Assembly: GCA_965246855.1 (NCBI GenBank)
Contig: CBDFFP010000005.1
Span: forward strand, 806,001 to 870,000
DNA from: UBA1952 sp965246855
GTDB taxonomy: Bacteria > Bacteroidota > Bacteroidia > Chitinophagales > Chitinophagaceae
Direction of reading: 5' to 3'
Length of the DNA: 64,000 nucleotides
The notes beneath the pieces were generated by a model. That model was not told the origin of the DNA, ran no database searches, and was given only the letters and a program-made list of their open reading frames with translations. A program made the translations under genes and the position numbers. This document shows positions 32,272-39,353 of this stretch, one piece after another; the stretch's first letter is position 1; every line of letters begins with the position of its first letter.

Positions 32272-34464
32272 CTACACCAGCTTATCCGGCGTAACCGGCA
32301 AATCATACATCCGCTTTCCGGTGGCGTGGTAAATCGCATTGGCAATCGCCGCTGCGCTGCCGATAATCCCAATCTCGCCCAGCCCCTTTATCCCGGCAGG
32401 ATTCAGCCGCACATCCGGCTCGCCCACGAAAGCCACTTCCACCATCGGCACGTCGGCGTTTACCGCAAAATGGTAGCCCGCCAAATCGTTGTTCACCAGC
32501 GCGCCAAATCGGTGATCTATTTGCGCTTCTTCCATCAGCGCCATGCCGATACCACCCGCTACCGCGCCAATGATTTGGTTAGCCGCCGCCTGCTCATTTA
32601 TCACCTTTCCGCCGTCGGCCACGCACACGTATCGATCAATCACCACTTTACCTGTGTACTTGTGAACGCGCAGCTTGCAGAAGTGCGCCGCCGAAGTAGC
32701 AAAAGCCCAATGCTCCCGCACGTCGCCGGGCACAGAAGCAACTTCCACGCGGATTTCTGCGCCCTTGTTTGCCGCCACTAAATCAGCGTAGCGGATGCGC
32801 TTTTGATACGGCGCGGAAAGCCCTTTTTCACCGAGTTCTAAATCGCTGCTTTTTACGTCGTGGTAGTTCGCGTCTATCCCAATCGCCAACTCTAAAAGCT
32901 TTTTGCGCAGCCCATCGCAGGCTTCTATCACCGCGCCGCTGATGGAAGAAAGGCCGGTGCTTCCGCCTTGCATGGGCGCAGGCGGCAGGGTAGAATGGCC
33001 TAATTCAATTCCAATCTTTTCCTTCGCCACGCCCAGATGTTCGTGTGCCATATTGCGCATTCCGGTTCCCGTTCCTGTGCCAATGTCAGTCATTGCGGTT
33101 TGCACCGTGAGGCTGCCGTCTTTATTCAAAACGACCGCCGCGCTGGCCTTTCCACGCCCTGCATTCCACATGCCCACAGCTACGCCGTAGCCCGTTTTCC
33201 AAAGTCCTTTTTCGCTCTGTGCAACGCCCGATTTTCGCTCCTTCCAACCAATCATTTTCGCGCCTTTTCGGAGCGCGTCTTTTAAGTAATGGGTACTCCA
33301 CGGCTTGCCGTTATCGGGGTGCTTTTGGTCGGAAATGTTTTGGAGCCGAAGCGCCACCGGGTCTGTGTTCAGCTTGTAGCTCAATTCATCCATTGCGCTT
33401 TCCAACGCAAACGCGCCGGAACACTCGCCGGGTGCGCGCATCCATGTCGGTGTGCTCAGGTTCAGTTTCACCTGTGCGCTCTGTGTGCGTAGGTTTTCAA
33501 TGCCATAAATCAGCCGTGACACCCTTGTTACATCCTCGTTGAAGTCCTCGTACACGGATGTTGCTGCCCAACCTTTGTGGATGAGACCATGCAGCTTCCC
33601 GGAAGCGTTGGCTGCCAACCGCACTTCCTGCCGCGACTGGGGCCGGTAGCCGGAAAGCGAAAACATCTGCGGGCGCGTCAGCATCAATTTTACGGGACGA
33701 CCCACTTGCTTTGCGCCCAACGCCGCTGCCAGCGTATTGCTCCACACACGCAACCCGGAGCCGAAGCCGCCGCCCATAAATTCCGATGTTACTTCAATGC
33801 TTTCTTTCGGGATGCCCAACACGGCGCTCATGGTTCGTTGCACGTTGTTCACGCCCTGCGTTTTATCCCAAAGTTTTAGCTTGCCATCTGCTGTCCACTG
33901 CGCAATCGTGGCGTGCATTTCCATCGGGTTGTGGACTTCGTGGGGAATGTGATAGATGCTTTCCACCACGATATCGTCCGCGTTTTTTGCATCTGGATTG
34001 CCCCGGTCTTTTCCGGTTTGCAGCTTTGCTTTCGGCCAGCTTTTTTGGAAGTCGGTATTGAAAGGCTTTTCGCTGTAATCGGCGTGTATAAGCGATGCGG
34101 CATAAGCCGCTTCTTCCGCTGTTTCCGCAATCACCATCGCGATGGGTTGGCCTTTGAAGAACACTTCGTCGGTGTGGAAAAGCCGGAACGTAAAGCGCGA
34201 CTCTTTGAATTTCTCTTCGGTGGAAAATCCTGGTGCTTCAGGGCGATGTTGGTGAGAAAGAATGTCTATCACGCCGCTCGCTTGTCGTGCTTCATCGGTG
34301 TGGATGCGCGTGATACGTCCAGCTGGAACCGTGCTGGTTACGAGATGTGCATGAGCCAGATTGGGCAGCTCGTATTCCGCAGAATATTTGCCGCTGCCGG
34401 TCACTTTATGCCGTGCTTCCACGCGCCCTTCTGATGCTGTAAATGGTGTTGGGGAGAGTCCCAT
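32272..34464 (-). CDS. paoC: Molybdopterin-binding subunit of PaoABC-type aldehyde oxidoreductase
   Basis: 730 residues, full length for the xanthine-oxidase-family large subunit YagR/PaoC. EARHKVTGSGKYSAEY at the front, MxCD-binding GGGFGSG, SGECSGAFALESAMDEL, QGGSTGLSS and the catalytic Glu in KGLGEIGIIGSAAAIANAI. It oxidises aldehydes with water and passes electrons to the Fe-S and FAD subunits. It is last in a three-gene operon; the Mo-cofactor (probably MCD) chaperone PaoD is not adjacent. Confidence 0.92.
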   Translation of the reverse strand: MGLSPTPFTASEGRVEARHKVTGSGKYSAEYELPNLAHAHLVTSTVPAGRITRIHTDEARQASGVIDILSHQHRPEAPGFSTEEKFKESRFTFRLFHTDEVFFKGQPIAMVIAETAEEAAYAASLIHADYSEKPFNTDFQKSWPKAKLQTGKDRGNPDAKNADDIVVESIYHIPHEVHNPMEMHATIAQWTADGKLKLWDKTQGVNNVQRTMSAVLGIPKESIEVTSEFMGGGFGSGLRVWSNTLAAALGAKQVGRPVKLMLTRPQMFSLSGYRPQSRQEVRLAANASGKLHGLIHKGWAATSVYEDFNEDVTRVSRLIYGIENLRTQSAQVKLNLSTPTWMRAPGECSGAFALESAMDELSYKLNTDPVALRLQNISDQKHPDNGKPWSTHYLKDALRKGAKMIGWKERKSGVAQSEKGLWKTGYGVAVGMWNAGRGKASAAVVLNKDGSLTVQTAMTDIGTGTGTGMRNMAHEHLGVAKEKIGIELGHSTLPPAPMQGGSTGLSSISGAVIEACDGLRKKLLELAIGIDANYHDVKSSDLELGEKGLSAPYQKRIRYADLVAANKGAEIRVEVASVPGDVREHWAFATSAAHFCKLRVHKYTGKVVIDRYVCVADGGKVINEQAAANQIIGAVAGGIGMALMEEAQIDHRFGALVNNDLAGYHFAVNADVPMVEVAFVGEPDVRLNPAGIKGLGEIGIIGSAAAIANAIYHATGKRMYDLPVTPDKLV

Positions 34465-34476
34465 TTTCGTTCCTTT

Positions 34477-35454
34477 TTAAGATGAAATCGCTTCTTCCAA
34501 AGCCGTCCAGAATGCGCCGCGCAAAAGGTCTTTTTTAAAGCCGTTGTGCGCCAGCGGCTTCGTTTCTGCCAATGCCAGCGCGATTGCGCCTTCTAAAGTT
34601 TCTTCTGTCGCTTTCTTGCCACGCAGAAAATCTTCGGCTGCTGTCCAACGCCAGGGTTTATGCGCCACGCCGCCTGATGCCAACCGCGCTTCTACAATCG
34701 TATTGCCGCTCATTTCCAACGCTGCTGCTACCGACACGAGCGCAAAAGCATAGGATGTCCGGTCTCGGATTTTGACGTAGGCGCTGTGGCGGGAAAAAGC
34801 GTTTTGTGGAATGCGGATGGCCGTGATGATGTGGTCTTGCGGCAGGTTCGTGTCGCAGGTGGCGTCGCTTCCGGGAAGGCGATGGAAGTCCCTGAAAGGA
34901 ATGGTTTTCCGCTCACCGGCCTTCCCTTCCGTCAGCACTTCCGCATCCAACGCCGCCAGCGCCACGCACATATCCGACGGATGCACGGCCACACAGGTTT
35001 CCGACCAACCGATAATGGCGTTCATGCGCTGTTCTCCTTGCAATGCGCCGCAGCCGCTTCCGGGTTCGCGCTTGTTGCAGGGCAGTGTGGTGTTGTAGAA
35101 ATACGGGCAGCGGGTGCGCTGTAAAAGATTCCCCGCCGTCGTTGCCATATTCCGTATCTGCGGCGAAGCGCCGGCCTCAATCGCTTTGGAAAGCAGGGGA
35201 AAACGGCGCTTTACTTCCGGGTGTGTCGCTATGGCGCTGTTGGTTGCTGCCGCGCCGATCGTGATGCCGGAAGCGTCGCTTTGGATTTCGTGGGAAAGGG
35301 TTTCGGAAACGTAGAGCAGTTTTTCCGGCTGCGCGATTCCTTTCTTCATCAAATCCACGAGATTGGTTCCGCCGCCAAGAAAAGCGTCTTCGGCGTTTTT
35401 GTCGCGGAGCAATTCCGAAACAGCGTTGCTGCGGGAAAAAGAAAAAGGTCTCAT
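34477..35454 (-). CDS. paoB: FAD-binding subunit of PaoABC-type aldehyde oxidoreductase
   Basis: 325 residues. FLGGGTNLVDLMKKG is the FAD pyrophosphate-binding loop; GAAATNSAIATHP, ATTAGNLLQRTRCPYFYN and the long cysteine-bearing loop with CNKREPGSGCGAL match the PaoB-specific extra [4Fe-4S] insertion. It overlaps paoA by four bases and precedes paoC by 12. Confidence 0.92.
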   Translation of the reverse strand: MRPFSFSRSNAVSELLRDKNAEDAFLGGGTNLVDLMKKGIAQPEKLLYVSETLSHEIQSDASGITIGAAATNSAIATHPEVKRRFPLLSKAIEAGASPQIRNMATTAGNLLQRTRCPYFYNTTLPCNKREPGSGCGALQGEQRMNAIIGWSETCVAVHPSDMCVALAALDAEVLTEGKAGERKTIPFRDFHRLPGSDATCDTNLPQDHIITAIRIPQNAFSRHSAYVKIRDRTSYAFALVSVAAALEMSGNTIVEARLASGGVAHKPWRWTAAEDFLRGKKATEETLEGAIALALAETKPLAHNGFKKDLLRGAFWTALEEAISS

Positions 35455-36050
35455 GCGCGGGCGACAGATTGAATAGCGTTCACAATGCCATTATATGCGC
35501 CGCAGCGACACAAGTTTCCACTCATTGCTCCTTTGATTTCAGCTACAGAATTTGTGTGTCCTTCCTTCACGCAGCCAATGGCCGACATGATTTGTCCCGG
35601 TGTGCAATAGCCACACTGAAATCCGTCGTGCGCGATGAAAGCTTCCTGCATCGGATGCAGCTCGTCGCCATTGCTGATACCTTCAATCGTTGTGACTTCT
35701 TTGCCCGGCAGCGTGGCGGCAAGTGTAAGGCAACTCAATACACGCTTGCCGTTGATGTGGACGGTGCAGGCTCCGCACTGACCGTGGTCGCAGCCTTTTT
35801 TGGTACCGGTGAGGTGGAGGTTTTCCCGCAATAAATCCAGCAAAGTGGTGCGCGTATCAGCTTCCAGGCGCTGTTCTTTTCCATTCAGCACAAACGAAAG
35901 CGGGAGGGTTTCTTTGGCGCGCATCTTTTTCTTTTTAGTTCCCTTATTTCCGGGTCGCGCGCGAAGCAAAGAAGGCAAGAGGAGAAACGCAGTGCTCAGG
36001 GAACCAAGCAGCAGAAACCGCCGTCGGTTGAGGAGAAAAGAGAAACGCAT
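35451..36050 (-). CDS. paoA: 2Fe-2S subunit of PaoABC-type aldehyde oxidoreductase, Tat-exported
   Basis: 199 residues. The N-terminus NRRRFLLLGSLSTAFLLLPSL is a twin-arginine signal, so the assembled complex is likely carried to the periplasm folded. The two [2Fe-2S] sites are in KKGCDHGQCGACTVHINGKRVLSC and CGYCTPGQIM ... GNLCRCGAY. It receives electrons from the Mo centre. Confidence 0.92.
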   Translation of the reverse strand: MRFSFLLNRRRFLLLGSLSTAFLLLPSLLRARPGNKGTKKKKMRAKETLPLSFVLNGKEQRLEADTRTTLLDLLRENLHLTGTKKGCDHGQCGACTVHINGKRVLSCLTLAATLPGKEVTTIEGISNGDELHPMQEAFIAHDGFQCGYCTPGQIMSAIGCVKEGHTNSVAEIKGAMSGNLCRCGAYNGIVNAIQSVARA

Positions 36051-36161
36051 GAACGGGCATTTTTGAGGCGCAGAAAATTCTTCCCGGCAAGGTAGGCCAA
36101 AAGAAAACCGGCAAAAGGAAAAGTCCTTTTGCCAGTTGGAAAAATGCTTTTGAAGACGACA

Positions 36162-36917
36162 TTACCGCCGACGGCCAAAGAGTCGCAGAATCATCAGAAA
36201 CAGGTTGATAAAGTCCAGATAAAGCGTGAGCGCACCATACACGGATGCTTTCCGCGCACCTTCTGCAACAGCGGTTCCGCCTTCTTCACTTACTTCCAGC
36301 CCCATGCCGATGCGCTTGATTTTCTGCACGTCGTAAGCTGTCAGTCCGGTAAAAACCGCCACGCCGACAAGCGAAATAATCCAGTCCAACTGCGACGATT
36401 TGGTAAAGAAATTGATGAGCGAAGCGACTACGATTCCAATGAGGCCCATCATCATGATGCGGCCAAACGACGTGAGGTCTTTGTCTGTGGTGTAGCCCAT
36501 GACAGCCATGATGCCAAACATGGTTGCCGCTGCCACAAAGCAACTCGCCACGGAGCCGCTTGTGAATACGAGCAGGATGAAAGAAAGGCTAATGCCTGTA
36601 ATGGCGGCGTAAAGGATGAACAGCGCCGCCATGGCCGTTGCCGACAGCCGCTGATAACCAAGCGACATGATGAACACAAAAATCAGCGGTGCCCACATAG
36701 CGAGCTTGCCGAGGCCGGAAAGCCCTCTTCCTGTATCGCTTACGAGGTAGCTCATCAGCTGCGGACTGTTGGCGAAGAGCCACGCAAAAAGTGCGGAGAT
36801 GGCCAGTGCGCCGAACATCCAGAGAAAGACGTTGGCCATGAAGCGTTTCGCCACGCCCGTCCCTGCTGCTTCTGCGGGAAGAGAGGTGTAGGAAGGGTTT
36901 TGATTTTCGGGGGTCAT
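36162..36917 (-). CDS. Bax inhibitor-1/YccA family membrane protein
   Basis: 251 residues with seven membrane helices. FMANVFLWMFGALAISAL at the first helix, YAAITGISLSFI, MGYTTDKDLTSFGRIMMMGLIGIVVASLINFF and the C-terminal ALTLYLDFINLFLMILRLFGRR are the family signature. Bacterial members may conduct calcium or modulate FtsH; neither is shown here. The frame extends 13 codons upstream, but that part is not conserved in type. Confidence 0.9.
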   Translation of the reverse strand: MTPENQNPSYTSLPAEAAGTGVAKRFMANVFLWMFGALAISALFAWLFANSPQLMSYLVSDTGRGLSGLGKLAMWAPLIFVFIMSLGYQRLSATAMAALFILYAAITGISLSFILLVFTSGSVASCFVAAATMFGIMAVMGYTTDKDLTSFGRIMMMGLIGIVVASLINFFTKSSQLDWIISLVGVAVFTGLTAYDVQKIKRIGMGLEVSEEGGTAVAEGARKASVYGALTLYLDFINLFLMILRLFGRRR

Positions 36918-37087
36918 GGGGAAAAGAATTTTTTTACGGGAGTGAAGATAGAACACGCGATTGGACGCTCGTTGCGCGGTGTTTAAAAGAAGTGTGCCGG
37001 ATAAAGGAGAAATGATTTCCCGCCATTAGCAGGGCGGGAGCAGGCAGTTCAGCACTGAAAATGGATTTGGCGTTTTACGGGCGAGGG

Positions 37088-37318
37088 TTGGAGGTGTTGA
37101 GGCGTGTGTTGGAAGTGTTGAGGCGTGTACCGGAAGTGTTTTTTATAAAATTTTAAGTTTATGTGTTAGGCTCGGGAACCTTGTGGCGTGTGTTGGGAAC
37201 ACTGCGGCGAGGCTTGGAAGCGTTTTGTATAAGGTTGGGATTTTATAGGTGAGGCTTGGGAGTGTTTTGTATAAGGTTGGGGATTTATGGGTGAGTGCCG
37301 GAAGCGTCGTGGCGTGTG
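37088..37318. repeat. Strict 21-nt tandem array, 11 units
   Basis: Eleven units start every 21 bases (37088, 37109, 37130 ... 37298) with no indel. Most begin TTGGA, TTGGG or CCGGA, and many end GGCGTGTG. Two alternative bodies recur: a GC type (TTGGAAGTGTTGAGGCGTGT) and a TA type (TTGGAAGCGTTTTGTATAAG). A twelfth, degenerate unit may reach 37339. The 36918-37393 interval has no credible gene. Confidence 0.9.
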
Positions 37319-37393
37319 CCGGAAGCGGTTGCCGATGCAGTCTGAAGACTGCCAGCCGGAGCGACGAAGTCGGCTAAAGCACAAGGCCCGCGC

Positions 37394-38326
37394 TCAGACT
37401 CCGGCAAGCGGCCAGGGCAATTCTCCGGACGGCTTACGGCTGAACTTATCGGGTTTGGGGGCCAGCAGGGCGGCTTTATTCGCCGCTACAAATTCCTCAA
37501 AACTGACGGGCGCTTTTCCGGTCAGTCGGCGCACGCAACCGGTGATTTGGGGGGGCTTGGCGAAGCGCGGAAAGTAGTGGAGCATAATCATCACGCCGAT
37601 GAAAACGGCAGGCACCCCTTCCTTTCTTTTTTCCCGGAAAAAGCGCAGCAGGTTGGGCGATTCGTAGTGGATTTTTAGGCCTGTTCCGGCGTTGATTTTG
37701 AGGGCCATTTCGCCAAAGGTGAGGCGCTTGTCGCTCGTCAGTACGTAGGCTTGTTTGCGGTGTACTTCCGGGTCCAGCAAGATGGTTGCGGCTACGCGGC
37801 CAATGTCACCCGTATCCACCAATGTGAATGGCGCGTCTCCGGCGGGCAGGAAAATGCGGTGTTTCTCCACGAGGTCGCGGTGGAGCGTGGTGGTGAAGTT
37901 TTGCATGAAGTACGCCGGGCGCAGAAACGTGTAGGGAATACCGCAGTTTCGCAGGCGCTTTTCTATTTTATGGTGCGGGATAAGGGGGCTTCTTTCCGCG
38001 CCTTGCACCGACAGGAAAACGATGTGGCCCACGCGGTGTTTTTGGGCAGCGGCGATAAGCGGGGCGAAGTATTTGGACACATCGGCCAGTTGCGGCGGGC
38101 GCAGGAGAAACAGCGCGTCGCAGCCGGCAAGAACCTCAAAGCTGCCCGGGTCTTCAAAATCAAAACGGCGCAGCGAGACGCCTTCTTCCGGGAAAGCGTT
38201 TTTGTCTTCTTCAGGATTACGAACACCGGCAAGGATGTTTATATCGTTGGTCTTTTGCGCAAGCAGGGCGCGGATAACTTCCCGGCCTGTATTTCCCGTT
38301 GCACCAGTAATAAAGATGTTTTTCAC
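37394..38326 (-). CDS. NmrA-like NAD(P)-binding (atypical short-chain dehydrogenase) protein
   Basis: 310 residues from a GTG. NIFITGATGNTGREVIRALL is the Rossmann NAD(P) loop (GATGNTG), followed by NILAGVRNPEED, LRRFDFEDPGSF, DALFLLRPPQLADV, HIVFLSVQGAE and YTFLRPAYFMQNF, the pattern of NmrA/QOR2-type quinone reductases and regulators. The catalytic Tyr-Lys of classical enzymes is absent, as usual in this branch. The frame runs 47 codons further upstream without homology. Confidence 0.85.
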   Translation of the reverse strand: MKNIFITGATGNTGREVIRALLAQKTNDINILAGVRNPEEDKNAFPEEGVSLRRFDFEDPGSFEVLAGCDALFLLRPPQLADVSKYFAPLIAAAQKHRVGHIVFLSVQGAERSPLIPHHKIEKRLRNCGIPYTFLRPAYFMQNFTTTLHRDLVEKHRIFLPAGDAPFTLVDTGDIGRVAATILLDPEVHRKQAYVLTSDKRLTFGEMALKINAGTGLKIHYESPNLLRFFREKRKEGVPAVFIGVMIMLHYFPRFAKPPQITGCVRRLTGKAPVSFEEFVAANKAALLAPKPDKFSRKPSGELPWPLAGV

Positions 38327-38475
38327 GGGAAGGGGACGTACAAAGTTCGTGCGACTATACCCGGTGGACAGGGGCGAAACTTCGGGGGTGGATTTCAGGC
38401 GGGAAAAATCCTCTCCTTTGAACGGCCCCACACAAACCGCCGGGAATACCAACTGCCTTTGGCCCATCTTTGTTC

Positions 38476-38570
38476 CCTTCTGTACGCTTTCTATTCCCCG
38501 ATTTCCTCCGAACGAACGCGCCTCCTAACGCGTTCCTACACATCCTTCTGTACGCTGCTCTATTCCCGTA
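38476..38570. repeat. Direct repeat pair upstream of the GNAT-like gene
   Basis: CCTTCTGTACGCTTTCTATT (from 38476) recurs as CCTTCTGTACGCTGCTCTAT (from 38544), 68 bases later. The 38327-38621 interval between divergent genes otherwise holds only promoters. Confidence 0.6.
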
Positions 38571-38609
38571 TTCTCAGGTCTTCTCCTACTTCAAAAAGCT
38601 TTCCAAGAC

Positions 38610-38617
38610 TACCTTCG
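38610..38617 (+). promoter_or_regulatory. Candidate -7 box, near-leaderless, GNAT-like gene
   Basis: TACCTTCG ends four bases before the ATG. Confidence 0.5.
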
Positions 38618-38621
38618 TTTT

Positions 38622-39146
38622 ATGGCAAAGAACGCGCCGGTAGCGCAGGATTTTTGGATTGACAAGCTTACCAATTCCATTGAAAACAGCGCAACAGGCG
38701 AAGTCTTTGATACCGAAATCACGCAACTGGCGCTGAAAGACAAAGTGCAACTGAAGAAAAAGGATTGGGTGTTTGATTGGCTCCACGAATTGAAGGATAA
38801 AACCAAAGCGGTTTACAAGCTGACAACCCTCAATAATCCGACGATTATTCAGTGTCTGATAAGCCTTGAGGACAAAGGCGACCACATCTTTATGCACCTT
38901 TTAGAAAGTGCGCATTTCAACAAAGGACGCGACAAGGTTTATTTGGGTGTGCCGGCAAATCTGGTGGCGTATGCCTGCAAGGTTTCGCTGGACAAGGGTT
39001 ACGCTGGTTTTGTGGCTTTTGACGCAAAATCGGCGCTTATCAAACACTACGAAGCAACGCTGTACGCAACGCACTTTCGCGGCCTTCGGATGTTTATAGA
39101 AACCAAGGCTGCGGTGCGCCTTGTTACCCACTACTTCAAAACTTAA
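38622..39146 (+). CDS. GNAT-fold-like protein, possible partner of the downstream small protein
   Basis: 174 residues. The C-terminal half (YLGVPANLVAYACKVSLDKGYAGFVAFDAKSALIKHYEATLYATHFRGLRMFIETKAAVRLVTHYF) follows the GNAT order: a beta-strand, a helix with the place of the acetyl-CoA pyrophosphate loop, GFVAF, and the closing helix ending in LIKHYE. The front (EITQLALKDKVQLKKKDWVFDWLHELKD) is unlike common acetyltransferases. The classic Q/RxxGxG/A loop is weak, so activity is uncertain. A 57-codon gene follows after 11 bases, a layout also seen for toxin-antitoxin-like GNAT pairs in Bacteroidota. Confidence 0.75.
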   Translation: MAKNAPVAQDFWIDKLTNSIENSATGEVFDTEITQLALKDKVQLKKKDWVFDWLHELKDKTKAVYKLTTLNNPTIIQCLISLEDKGDHIFMHLLESAHFNKGRDKVYLGVPANLVAYACKVSLDKGYAGFVAFDAKSALIKHYEATLYATHFRGLRMFIETKAAVRLVTHYFKT

Positions 39147-39157
39147 AAACACGCCCA

Positions 39158-39331
39158 ATGGGACCCATAAAAGAGCCAAAACACGTTGACCTTTCCACCC
39201 GATCAGAGCCGTGGACAGAAGAAGAGCTTGTTGATTTCCGCAGAGTGATGCAGCAGCTAAAGACGAAATCCAAACCGAAGAAAAAAGTCGCTCCGCCGCT
39301 CCAATCCACTCCGCAAATCGCTTCCAAATAA
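39158..39331 (+). CDS. Small protein (57 aa) paired with the GNAT-like gene
   Basis: MGPIKEPKHVDLSTRSEPWT, EEELVDFRRVMQQLKTKSK and a basic tail ending TPQIASK. The IKEPKxVDL opening followed by a Trp-Thr-Glu-Glu-Glu helix start is a pattern I have seen in small Bacteroidota proteins next to GNAT-like genes. No membrane segment. It could be an antitoxin-like or adaptor partner; this is inference from position and size. polA starts 22 bases downstream. Confidence 0.7.
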   Translation: MGPIKEPKHVDLSTRSEPWTEEELVDFRRVMQQLKTKSKPKKKVAPPLQSTPQIASK

Positions 39332-39353
39332 AATCCCCGAAGCAGGCTCTCCC

